A DNA stretch of 7,206 nt from a bacterium (lineage in GTDB: Bacteria > Vulcanimicrobiota > CADAWZ01), in contig JAKSUM010000064.1 of the NCBI GenBank assembly GCA_024409025.1, positions 1-7,206 of the forward strand. The letters are read 5' to 3'. Below are positions 1 to 5,653 of the stretch, piece after piece. Position numbers and translations under genes: made by a program. The notes below the pieces were generated by a model. The model ran no database searches. It was not told the origin of the DNA and worked only from the letters and a program-made list of their open reading frames with translations. The stretch's first letter is position 1. Each line of letters starts with the position of its first letter.

Positions 1-30
1 TGGATTAACAATCCTTAGTTGCTTATATTA
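1..30 (-). pseudogene. In-frame continuation of the DUF3857 fragment beyond a double stop (window edge)
   Basis: Read on the minus strand in the same frame as the 31-249 gene, this stretch gives a second TAA (28-30) directly after the first (31-33), then the residues YKQLRIVNP to the window edge. In the intact paralogue at 260-2176 the corresponding place reads YNSRYQEISDI. Counting from the shared Asp/Asn-Gly pair, both proteins need exactly the same number of codons to reach this Tyr, and the two stops fall on Ser86 and Arg87 of the paralogue. The matching residues after the stops suggest the coding sequence once ran on. How far the remnant extends cannot be seen here. Confidence 0.55.
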
Positions 31-249
31 TTAGTCTATAAATATAGACTTGTCCGCATGCTCGCCTCTTCCGGTCTGTGTAAGTATTTTGATTTTTTCT
101 TCGGATATAGCAGTTCTTGATCCGTCCTTATTGACAGTTATGCTGCAGCGGCTGTCTTCAATTAGGGCGTCTTCTGCTTTGGCTGTTGCCGGAGAAGCAT
201 AGCAGGCTATTCCGGCTGCTGCTATTACTGTAAAAATGATTTTTTTCAT
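31..249 (-). CDS. Exported DUF3857-type N-terminal fragment, probably a truncated gene
   Basis: A 72-residue product with a Sec-type signal peptide: Lys-Lys at 2-3, a hydrophobic core at about 4-16, and a plausible ATA/K cleavage site near residue 23. The mature part (about 24-72) resembles the first strands of a DUF3857 domain: an Asp-Gly turn, an alternating strand, then ADKSIFID. It aligns without gaps to residues 55-85 of the neighbouring 638-residue protein, though identity is low. The start ATG at 247-249 has an AGGA-type ribosome site just upstream (254-257), and the gap to the upstream gene's stop is only 10 bases, so the two are probably cotranscribed. It ends at two consecutive TAA codons after which family-like sequence continues in frame, so it most likely lost its remaining domains. 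DUF3857 proteins normally run to several hundred residues. A short secreted protein that is functional by itself is possible but less likely. Confidence 0.6.
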   Translation of the reverse strand: MKKIIFTVIAAAGIACYASPATAKAEDALIEDSRCSITVNKDGSRTAISEEKIKILTQTGRGEHADKSIFID

Positions 250-259
250 TTCTTCCTGC

Positions 260-2176
260 CTATCTTACCTTCTCGAGGATAATCATTCTTTTTTCAAAAT
301 TTTTGAGAGCTGCTGCCGCTTTTTTTATTTCCTCATAGTGGGATTTGCTGATTGTTCTGGTTTTTACAGATGCTTTGCCTTCAAAAATTATTACTCCGTC
401 TTTCTCTTTTACCGAAAGATTTATTTCCGCATCTCCACTTATTTTTTCCGCAGGAGGAAGCGAAACTGCCTTATAGCCTGCAGGTATTTTTACTGTCTCT
501 ATAAATGAACATTCAATTGGAGACTGGAGGCTTATGTCATAATTTCTTGTTCTTGTCGAACCCCATTTCCTAATCTGGGCTGATGCGAGAAGATCAAGCG
601 GAAGCCTTCTTGAAGGTAGAGGAAGGATTATATATCTTCCTGCCTTTATGGCATAGTTTTCTGCTGATGCCTTCATATTGATTACAAATGGACATGCAAG
701 ATCTGAAGGATTACCGTATTTAAGCTCGGTAATCTTTGTTCCAGGGGATATCATGGATGCAATCTGATTGAAAAGCAGCTCGAATTCCTCTGCCTTATAG
801 GCATTTTTTGCCTGTCTTAATGATGTCTCGTATTCTCCGCATGATTTTAATTCCGCATCATAACTGAGAGACATGTCATTATTGAGTATGCATTTTGATG
901 ATATTATTCCTGCATTGTCCTTGGTCGGAGATGTAGGCATAAGAATTATGTCGCTTCCTTCTTCAGTTATCGGGAGAACATATCTTTCGCCGGCATAACC
1001 GCTTCCTATTCCGGCAGAAAACTCTGCCGTTGGATCCATTATGGCGTTTTTTCCGTCTTTTGTCTTAACGAGGCATACAAGATGCTGGAAAAATATTGTA
1101 GGGACATTTTCTTCCGTCTCACTTGATGGATTGATCAGACAGTCATGGCGTTCGACTCCGGCTTCATGCAGCATTGATGTCATGAGTACAGCCTTGTCCC
1201 TGCATACTCCGTATCCTTTTTCAAGGGTATATTCGGCTTCATGGGATTCGACAAATGCTCCGACATCCATTGATGAACCCATGTACCTTATCTTCTGAGA
1301 TACGAATCTGTGAATTGCAAGTATTTTGTCCTCTTCAGATGTAAGGCCGGCTGTCAGCTCAGCAGTCTTTTTCTTTATCTCCGCCCCTGCTTTATATTTG
1401 TCCTTATTAAGAGAATATAAGAAGGCTGAAGCCTCTTTCCATGTCTTAAATGATGATATTGAAAGCGAGCAGGCTATGTCTCCTGCTGAGGGCATACAGG
1501 GCTCTGATATAATTTGCGGATTATTCTCAGTTTCCCATATAAGGATTCTCTTGCCATTTTCTGTCTTCTCGGAAAAAGAGGCTTTGCCATTTCTTACCGA
1601 ATATTTTAGAGGCATATCCGTTGGGGCGGATATTTTTACCGAGCTTTTAAGAAGTGGCTCTGTTGACTGGAGATAATATGTCCCACAGAAATTATCCTTT
1701 ATAAGCCTTTTTGTCTTTGAGGTTTTTGATATTTCTATCAGAGAGCCAAGAGGAAAGCTTCCTATTGCGGCGCTTTTCATTCTGAAGGATCCTTCGAATA
1801 TATTCATTGCCTGAAATGCCGGATGAGTGCCGTCAGTATATGCGCTTTTGGGTACTTCCCTGACTGTTCCGTCAGGAAGATATATTTTGATTGTTATATC
1901 CGATATTTCCTGATATCTGGAATTATATGAAAAATCCATTGTTCCGTATGCTTTAACTGCACTTTCGGTCATTGGCTTTATAAGATTATATGAATATTCA
2001 GAGTAGTCTCCGTTTCTCTCGAGATTGACCTCTGTGATGTCTTCTATAATAACGGAAGAGGCATCAGGATATCTGTCTTTTGTTACTGCAGCGCCCTTTG
2101 TAAATGGTGATTCTGCAAATGCTGCATTAGCCATGAATAAAATCATTGCCAATACGAACAGCAGCTTGGTTTTCAT
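260..2176 (-). CDS. Exported DUF3857 and transglutaminase-like domain protein
   Basis: A 638-residue protein with a clear signal peptide (basic start, hydrophobic 5-20, AFA cleavage near 21), so it should act in the periplasm or at the cell surface. Residues about 45-230 look like a DUF3857 region, with the YLPDGT turn at 99-104. Residues about 275-385 form a transglutaminase/papain-like core: GYGVCRDKA with Cys325, a histidine in FFQHLV (His365) and Asp381 in AIMDPT, giving the complete Cys-His-Asp triad. The C-terminal 390-638 is mostly predicted beta structure, typical of this architecture. Family members are common in diderm bacteria, but substrates are unknown; peptide cleavage or crosslinking is inferred only from the triad. 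The start ATG (2174-2176) is preceded by an AAAGGGA site and the signal peptide supports it. Its stop lies 10 bases before the start of the downstream paralogue fragment. I see no membrane segment besides the signal. Confidence 0.85.
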   Translation of the reverse strand: MKTKLLFVLAMILFMANAAFAESPFTKGAAVTKDRYPDASSVIIEDITEVNLERNGDYSEYSYNLIKPMTESAVKAYGTMDFSYNSRYQEISDITIKIYLPDGTVREVPKSAYTDGTHPAFQAMNIFEGSFRMKSAAIGSFPLGSLIEISKTSKTKRLIKDNFCGTYYLQSTEPLLKSSVKISAPTDMPLKYSVRNGKASFSEKTENGKRILIWETENNPQIISEPCMPSAGDIACSLSISSFKTWKEASAFLYSLNKDKYKAGAEIKKKTAELTAGLTSEEDKILAIHRFVSQKIRYMGSSMDVGAFVESHEAEYTLEKGYGVCRDKAVLMTSMLHEAGVERHDCLINPSSETEENVPTIFFQHLVCLVKTKDGKNAIMDPTAEFSAGIGSGYAGERYVLPITEEGSDIILMPTSPTKDNAGIISSKCILNNDMSLSYDAELKSCGEYETSLRQAKNAYKAEEFELLFNQIASMISPGTKITELKYGNPSDLACPFVINMKASAENYAIKAGRYIILPLPSRRLPLDLLASAQIRKWGSTRTRNYDISLQSPIECSFIETVKIPAGYKAVSLPPAEKISGDAEINLSVKEKDGVIIFEGKASVKTRTISKSHYEEIKKAAAALKNFEKRMIILEKVR

Positions 2177-2283
2177 GCTTTTTTTCCCTTTCTTGTATTT
2201 TACTGCTTATAGTTAATTAGTTTGTTTCTTTTTGGGTAATTCCTTTATCTCCTGCTTGGGGCAAGATTGAAATATTAAGAAAT

Positions 2284-2303
2284 TGCAATAAAAAAATATT
2301 GCA
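2284..2303. repeat. Perfect inverted repeat in the divergent intergenic region
   Basis: TGCAATA (2284-2290), six A residues, then TATTGCA (2297-2303): 7-base arms that match perfectly. The left arm is also part of the 8-base palindrome ATTGCAAT (2282-2289). It lies between the divergently read DUF3857 gene and the zinc-ribbon gene, about 24 bases upstream of the TATAAT box. It could be an operator or only AT-rich chance. No run of T follows that would make it a convincing terminator on the plus strand. Confidence 0.35.
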
Positions 2304-2332
2304 TTTATTGATTTATAGTGTTAGAATATAAT
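2304..2332 (+). promoter_or_regulatory. Candidate sigma70-type promoter of the zinc-ribbon gene
   Basis: A perfect TATAAT at 2327-2332 is preceded, at 17-base spacing, by TTTATT (2304-2309), which matches only three positions of TTGACA. TTGATT at 2308-2313 looks better but is too close. The predicted start near 2339 would give a leader of about 75 bases before the TTG codon at 2414. The area is very AT-rich, so a chance box is possible. Confidence 0.45.
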
Positions 2333-2396
2333 GAAATATATGCGGTTTGACGCTATATTGTTTTGTACCGGGGGTCCAATTTATTTGTTTTTGTTT

Positions 2397-2404
2397 AAGG
2401 AGGG
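2397..2404 (+). promoter_or_regulatory. Strong ribosome binding site that fixes a TTG start
   Basis: AAGGAGGG lies 9 bases upstream of TTG at 2414-2416. No in-frame ATG occurs near it, and the family's usual N-terminus, just before the first CxxC, fits this position. This site is the reason for choosing the TTG start. Confidence 0.7.
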
Positions 2405-2413
2405 TCTAAGGGG

Positions 2414-2722
2414 TTGGCAGAGTTTCAGGATAAGACATTAGTTTGCAGGGATTGTGGAAATGAATTTGTTTTCTCAGCCGGGGAGCAGGACTTTTACAGT
2501 AAGAAAGGTTTTGAAAACGAGCCCCAGAGATGCCCTTCATGCAGACAGGCGCGTAAGCGCGGAAGAGTTAAGGGTGGCAATGCTCAGAGCGGCTTTGAGC
2601 CCCTTGTCGAGGTAACATGCGATTCATGCGGCGCTATAACGAGAGTTCCGTTCAAACCTACTCAGGGCAAGCCGGTATACTGCCGCGACTGCTATGAAGC
2701 TAAAAGAGCTGAAAGATATTAA
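2414..2722 (+). CDS. Double zinc-ribbon protein (CxxC-x17-CxxC family)
   Basis: A 102-residue cytosolic protein with eight cysteines in two four-cysteine sets. The first is Cys11-Cys14 with Cys40-Cys43, in a block with the family phrases FVFSAGEQDFYSKKGF and EPQRCPSCR. The second is Cys69-Cys72 with Cys90-Cys93, 17 residues apart, around VPFKPTQGKPVYCRDC. This matches a widespread small family annotated as zinc-ribbon domain proteins, and sometimes misannotated as cytochrome c551; no CxxCH haem site is present. Between the ribbons, about 46-60 is basic (ARKRGRVKGG), which could contact nucleic acid. The function is not established; zinc binding is inferred from the cysteine spacing. It starts with TTG, supported by a strong AAGGAGGG site. 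It appears monocistronic: its own candidate promoter precedes it and an intrinsic terminator follows 21 bases after the stop. Confidence 0.88.
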   Translation: MAEFQDKTLVCRDCGNEFVFSAGEQDFYSKKGFENEPQRCPSCRQARKRGRVKGGNAQSGFEPLVEVTCDSCGAITRVPFKPTQGKPVYCRDCYEAKRAERY

Positions 2723-2743
2723 GTTTTCAATTTGTCTGAAAAT

Positions 2744-2774
2744 GCCGTTTTCCGTAAGGAGAGCGGTTTTTTTT
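2744..2774 (+). terminator. Rho-independent terminator after the zinc-ribbon gene
   Basis: A nine-pair stem is formed by CCGTTTTCC (2745-2753) and GGAGAGCGG (2758-2766), counting two G-U pairs. The four-base loop is GTAA, a GNRA-type tetraloop. Eight T residues follow (2767-2774). This is a textbook intrinsic terminator, closing the zinc-ribbon unit and separating it from the gene at 2797. Confidence 0.9.
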
Positions 2775-2796
2775 CTATGGGGGATATTATTCGGTT

Positions 2797-3303
2797 ATGA
2801 AATTAGTTACTTTTTTGTTTATGCTTTTGTTTTTTGCGGGATTATCATGTGCCCCTGCAAATGCTGCTGATGTTAATGTAAAGCTGATTATTGACGGAAA
2901 AAGCTTTAAGGGCTCTGAATGTGCCATAATGCGCAACGGGATGATGTTTCTTCCCGGAAAGCCCGCCTGTGAAAAAATGAAGATAACCTTTTTTTATGAT
3001 GACGCAAAAAAACGAGTCAAGATGATGAAAAAGGGCGGAGTATCCGTTATTCTTTTTGCTGGAAAGAAGGATATGAATGTCAATGGGACAAAATCATTTG
3101 CTCCTGTTGCTCCGTTTTCGGCAAAAGGAAATGTATATGTTCCTCTTTCCGTATTTGAAAGATATATGGGGGCTGCAAGCCAGTATGATGGCAAGAAGAA
3201 GATTTTGAGAGTAATAAATAATACCGGGAAATCTTCAGAGATCGATATAAACGGCGAAAAAAACATGAACATTGACGATATTGACGATCTGAAGGATTTT
3301 TAA
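2797..3303 (+). CDS. Secreted protein with copper-amine-oxidase N-terminal-like domain
   Basis: A 168-residue protein with a signal peptide: Lys2, a hydrophobic core at about 4-17, and cleavage near ANA/AD at 23-24. The mature part has the repeated beta pattern of the copper amine oxidase N-terminal-like domain (PF07833 type): VKLIIDGK at 28-35, MMFLPGKPACEKM at 49-61 with FFYDDAKKRVKM following, a central NVNGTKSFAPVAPF at 94-107, then GNVYVPLSVFERYMGA at 111-126 and KKKILRVI at 133-140. This domain is a stalk or ligand-binding module common on bacterial surface proteins; it is not an oxidase and no catalytic domain is present. The tail (146-168) is acidic and Asp-rich, around NIDDIDDLKDF. 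The ribosome site is weak (GGGGGAT at 2779-2784, 12 bases before ATG), but the signal peptide supports the start. No S-layer or membrane anchor is visible. No convincing terminator follows, so some read-through into the next operon is possible. Confidence 0.72.
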   Translation: MKLVTFLFMLLFFAGLSCAPANAADVNVKLIIDGKSFKGSECAIMRNGMMFLPGKPACEKMKITFFYDDAKKRVKMMKKGGVSVILFAGKKDMNVNGTKSFAPVAPFSAKGNVYVPLSVFERYMGAASQYDGKKKILRVINNTGKSSEIDINGEKNMNIDDIDDLKDF

Positions 3304-3312
3304 GATAGGGAA

Positions 3313-3347
3313 AATGCTGGAATCAGGCAATTAAATCGCCGAGCATT
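3313..3347. repeat. Imperfect hairpin between the secreted protein gene and the carboxyltransferase operon
   Basis: AATGCT (3313-3318) pairs with AGCATT (3342-3347). Inside, GGC (3326-3328) pairs with GCC (3338-3340), with an unequal internal bulge. No run of T follows on the plus strand. It may be a weak 3' end structure for the 2797-3303 transcript or part of a leader. The free energy was not computed. Confidence 0.25.
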
Positions 3348-3376
3348 CCGCTTAAAAAGGAATGAAATGGTTATTG

Positions 3377-3391
3377 ATAGAATTCTATAAA
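3377..3391 (+). promoter_or_regulatory. Candidate -10 region with overlapping 12-base palindrome, upstream of the operon
   Basis: ATAGAATTCTAT (3377-3388) is a perfect palindrome, and its right half overlaps TATAAA (3386-3391), a plausible -10 element. The matching -35 at 17 bases (TGAAAT, 3363-3368) is poor. If used, transcription would start near 3398, leaving a very short leader before the ribosome site at 3405. The arrangement would suit a repressor covering the -10, but a 12-base palindrome is expected once or twice by chance in a window this size. Confidence 0.3.
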
Positions 3392-3404
3392 ATTATCTGA
3401 ATGT

Positions 3405-3410
3405 GGAGGA
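3405..3410 (+). promoter_or_regulatory. Ribosome binding site selecting ATG 3415
   Basis: GGAGGA sits 4 bases before ATG at 3415. The frame is also open from a GTG at 3403, but that codon adjoins this site and has no ribosome site of its own upstream, so ATG 3415 is the better start. Confidence 0.65.
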
Positions 3411-3414
3411 TAAT

Positions 3415-3630
3415 ATGAACGAAATTTCGCCAGATCCCGAAGCAGTATGCGCTATAACAGCGGCTCTCGGGCTTTATATGGAGGAAAGCGCAGTTGAAGC
3501 GACCCAGCCTCCGCCGTATATAGTTATTCCGGATTCAAAGACGCCGGCTCCGAGCCCATGGAGATATGTGGGCCGTCAGGCAGCCATGGACAACAGAACC
3601 ATGGTATGCATGAAATGTATGAAGTGGTAA
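3415..3630 (+). CDS. Small OadG C-terminal-like (decarboxylase gamma/epsilon-type) accessory protein
   Basis: A 71-residue soluble protein. Residues 8-24 (DPEAVCAITAALGLYME) and 47-61 (PSPWRYVGRQAAMDNR) match the pattern seen at the C-terminal end of OadG/MmdD subunits, where an 'AvItAAiaay' helix is followed by a Pro-rich stretch and a 'W...gR...m..R' motif. OadG normally has an N-terminal membrane helix joined to this cytosolic tail, and that helix is absent here. The closest known parallel is the small epsilon subunit (MmdE) of Veillonella methylmalonyl-CoA decarboxylase, which resembles the end of the delta subunit. In known systems this tail binds the carboxyltransferase subunit and aids assembly; the same role with the OadA-type protein encoded 34 bases downstream is inferred. 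A Pro-rich linker spans about 32-48. The last residues, CMKCMKW, contain a CxxC that is not part of the family pattern as I know it. The start follows the GGAGGA site. The motif match was judged by eye. Confidence 0.6.
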   Translation: MNEISPDPEAVCAITAALGLYMEESAVEATQPPPYIVIPDSKTPAPSPWRYVGRQAAMDNRTMVCMKCMKW

Positions 3631-3649
3631 TTGTAAAATAAGAGTTTTT

Positions 3650-3657
3650 AGGAGGAA
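3650..3657 (+). promoter_or_regulatory. Strong ribosome binding site for a GTG start
   Basis: AGGAGGAA lies 7 bases upstream of GTG at 3665-3667. The encoded N-terminus (TKKNPVLISDTTFRD) begins at the usual distance before the DTTxRD motif, which confirms GTG as the start. Confidence 0.75.
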
Positions 3658-3664
3658 ATTTTAA

Positions 3665-5632
3665 GTGACAAAGAAAAATCCTGTCCTGATTTCGGACACT
3701 ACTTTCAGAGACAGCCATCAGTCTTCCTTTGCTACAAGGCTTAGGATTGAGGATATGGAGCTTGTTGCTGAGGATATGAATCGCGCCGGCTTCTATTCTA
3801 TGGAAGTATGGGGAGGAGCAACCTTTGATGTCTGCTCGAGATTCCTTAATGAGGATCCTTGGGAAAGGGCAAAGACTCTCAGAAAAATCCTTCCTGACGT
3901 CAAGCTTAGTATGCTTCTCAGAGGCCAGAACCTTGTAGGATACCGCAACTATGCTGATGATGTCGTGGATGCTTTTGTTGAGCAGGCTGCAGAAGTAGGA
4001 ATTGATATCTTCAGGGTTTTCGACGCCCTCAATGATGAGAGAAATTTTGAAGCTGCTTTCAAGGCTATAAAGAAAACTGGAAAGCATATTCAGGGAACAA
4101 TCTCTTATTCTCTCACTGAAAACAGGCTTGGCGGAGAAATTTTCAATATAGATTATTATACGTCAAAGGCTAAGAGAATAGTTGAGATGGGAGCTGACAG
4201 CATCTGTATAAAGGATATGGCAGGCCTTCTTAACCCTTATGATGCTTTTGAGCTTATAACTGCCCTTAAAAAGGCTGTTTCCGTGCCAATCCAGCTTCAT
4301 ACCCATTATACAAGCGGTATGGGCTCAATGACGCTTCTCAAGGCTGTTGAAGCAGGTGTTGACATTATCGACACATGCATATCGACATTCGGCCTTAGAA
4401 CCTCACAGCCTGCTATAGAGCCTATAGTTGCTGCTCTCAGGGATACTGACAGGGATCCGGGACTTGATCTTGACGTTCTTCTCAAAATAGCAGGAAAGCT
4501 TGAATCGATCAGCCCGAAATATAGAAAATTCCGCGACACGACAAAGATGTCGGTTATCGATACAGGAGTTCTCAAACATCAGATTCCTGGCGGAATGGCT
4601 ACGAATCTCGTATCACAGCTCCGCGAGCTTCAGGCTCTGGACAAGCTTCCTCTTGTTTATGAAGAGCTTCCTAAGACGAGAGCGGATCTCGGATTCCCGC
4701 CTCTCGTGACTCCTACAAGCCAGATGGTCGGAACTCAGGCTGTACAGAATGTCCTGTTCGGACGCTATAAAATAATACCCGCTCAGGTAAAGGATTATGT
4801 ATACGGACTTTACGGTCGTCCGCCAGTGGCTATAAACCCTGAAGTCCAGAAGATGGCTCTTGCCGGATATGCGAAGGGTGATAAGCCTATTACCTGCAGG
4901 GCTGCCGATATGCTGGAGCCTGAGATGGAGAAGGCTGCAAAGGATATCGCCGGAATAACGACCGATGTAAAGGATATACTTACCTATGTTCTCTTCCCGA
5001 TTACCGGCCTTAGATTCCTCAAATGGAAATATGGTCTTGAGACTCCTCCGCAGGAAGTAATGCCTGTCACGCTGGAGGATGTAAGAAAGGAAGACGAGCT
5101 TGTTAAGAAGGCTCTTGACGGAGAGCTTGAGGAAAAGTCAGGCGTTGAGAAGACCGAGGCCATGAGGGAGTTCAATGTATTTGTCAATGATGCCCCTTAT
5201 AAGGTAATGGTTGAGGAAGTCGGCGGATCTCCCGTAATTTCTTCTGTAAGAAGAGTTGAGCGCAGAGCTCCTGAAGTAAAGAAGGAAGCTGTAAAGCCTG
5301 CTGCTAAGCCTGCTGCGGCTCCAGAGCCTAAGAAGGCCGCTCCCGCTGCTCCTGCTGCAAAGCCTGAGCCTGCAAAGGCGGCAAAGCCTGCTCCTGTACA
5401 GGCCGCTGACGGCGATATATCTATAAAGTCCCCGATGCCCGGACTCCTTGTCAGATACGAGAAGAAGCCCGGAGATTCAGTCGAAAAGGATGAGCCTGTT
5501 GTCACTATTGAAGCTATGAAGATGCAGATGGCTGTAAATGCTCCTGAAGCAGGAATTGTAAAAGGATTCAATTTCGCTGAAGGCGATTCAGTAGCAAAGG
5601 ATGATGTAATAGCTTTAATAACCCGCAGATAA
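3665..5632 (+). CDS. oadA: OadA/PycB-type pyruvate (oxaloacetate) carboxyltransferase with biotin domain
   Basis: A 655-residue cytosolic enzyme that moves a carboxyl group between oxaloacetate/pyruvate and biotin. An HMGL-like carboxyltransferase barrel spans about 5-265: DTTFRDSHQS with metal ligand Asp11, IKDMAG with Lys183 (the lysine carboxylated in this family), and LHTHYTSGMG with metal ligands His212 and His214. The conserved carboxylase domain follows (about 290-480; MATNLVSQL, FPPLVTPTSQMVGTQAV). After a short region at 500-530 comes an Ala/Pro/Lys linker (about 540-582), then a biotinyl domain (585-653) with EAMKM and the biotin-accepting Lys619. The order and length fit OadA of Na+-dependent oxaloacetate decarboxylase and subunit B of two-part pyruvate carboxylase; sequence alone cannot separate them. 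No biotin carboxylase (AccC/PycA) or OadB is in view. The downstream MmdA-type gene, 21 bases away, raises a transcarboxylase role in which this protein combines the 5S and 1.3S functions. GTG start with a strong ribosome site; catalytic residues intact. Confidence 0.92.
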   Translation: MTKKNPVLISDTTFRDSHQSSFATRLRIEDMELVAEDMNRAGFYSMEVWGGATFDVCSRFLNEDPWERAKTLRKILPDVKLSMLLRGQNLVGYRNYADDVVDAFVEQAAEVGIDIFRVFDALNDERNFEAAFKAIKKTGKHIQGTISYSLTENRLGGEIFNIDYYTSKAKRIVEMGADSICIKDMAGLLNPYDAFELITALKKAVSVPIQLHTHYTSGMGSMTLLKAVEAGVDIIDTCISTFGLRTSQPAIEPIVAALRDTDRDPGLDLDVLLKIAGKLESISPKYRKFRDTTKMSVIDTGVLKHQIPGGMATNLVSQLRELQALDKLPLVYEELPKTRADLGFPPLVTPTSQMVGTQAVQNVLFGRYKIIPAQVKDYVYGLYGRPPVAINPEVQKMALAGYAKGDKPITCRAADMLEPEMEKAAKDIAGITTDVKDILTYVLFPITGLRFLKWKYGLETPPQEVMPVTLEDVRKEDELVKKALDGELEEKSGVEKTEAMREFNVFVNDAPYKVMVEEVGGSPVISSVRRVERRAPEVKKEAVKPAAKPAAAPEPKKAAPAAPAAKPEPAKAAKPAPVQAADGDISIKSPMPGLLVRYEKKPGDSVEKDEPVVTIEAMKMQMAVNAPEAGIVKGFNFAEGDSVAKDDVIALITRR

Positions 5633-5639
5633 CAGCTTC

Positions 5640-5646
5640 AGGAGAT
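5640..5646 (+). promoter_or_regulatory. Ribosome binding site for the MmdA-type gene
   Basis: AGGAGAT lies 7 bases upstream of ATG 5654, within the 21-base gap after the stop of the OadA-type gene. The gap leaves no room for a separate promoter, supporting cotranscription. Confidence 0.65.
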
Positions 5647-5653
5647 AATATTT

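Noticed and set aside
28..33. TAA recoding or read-through as an explanation for the double stop in the DUF3857 fragment.
   Set aside because: TAA ends other genes in this window normally (zinc-ribbon, OadG-like, OadA-type, MmdA-type), and two adjacent TAA codons are very unlikely to be read through.
2836..2853. Possible lipoprotein signal around Cys18 of the secreted 168-residue protein (GLSC).
   Set aside because: The position three before the Cys is Gly rather than Leu or similar, and a normal ANA/AD cleavage site follows a few residues later.
3313..3360. Hairpin after the 168-residue secreted protein gene as an intrinsic terminator.
   Set aside because: The stem is interrupted by an unequal bulge and no T run follows on the plus strand.
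3403..3414. GTG at 3403 as start of the OadG-like protein, adding four residues.
   Set aside because: The codon adjoins the GGAGGA site and has no ribosome site upstream; ATG 3415 has good spacing.
3524..4087. Minus-strand open frame of 187 codons across the start of the OadA-type gene.
   Set aside because: It runs opposite the conserved DTTFRD-containing N-terminus and the OadG-like gene, with no family pattern of its own.
5197..5571. Minus-strand open frame rich in Ala, Gly and Phe, opposite the linker and biotin domain.
   Set aside because: It is the complement of the Ala/Pro/Lys linker codons of the OadA-type gene; the low complexity explains the lack of stops.
3665..5632. Firm assignment of the biotin-containing gene as subunit B of ATP-dependent pyruvate carboxylase.
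   Set aside because: The domains fit, but no biotin carboxylase subunit is visible, and the OadG-like and MmdA-type neighbours point to carboxyl transfer or decarboxylation instead.
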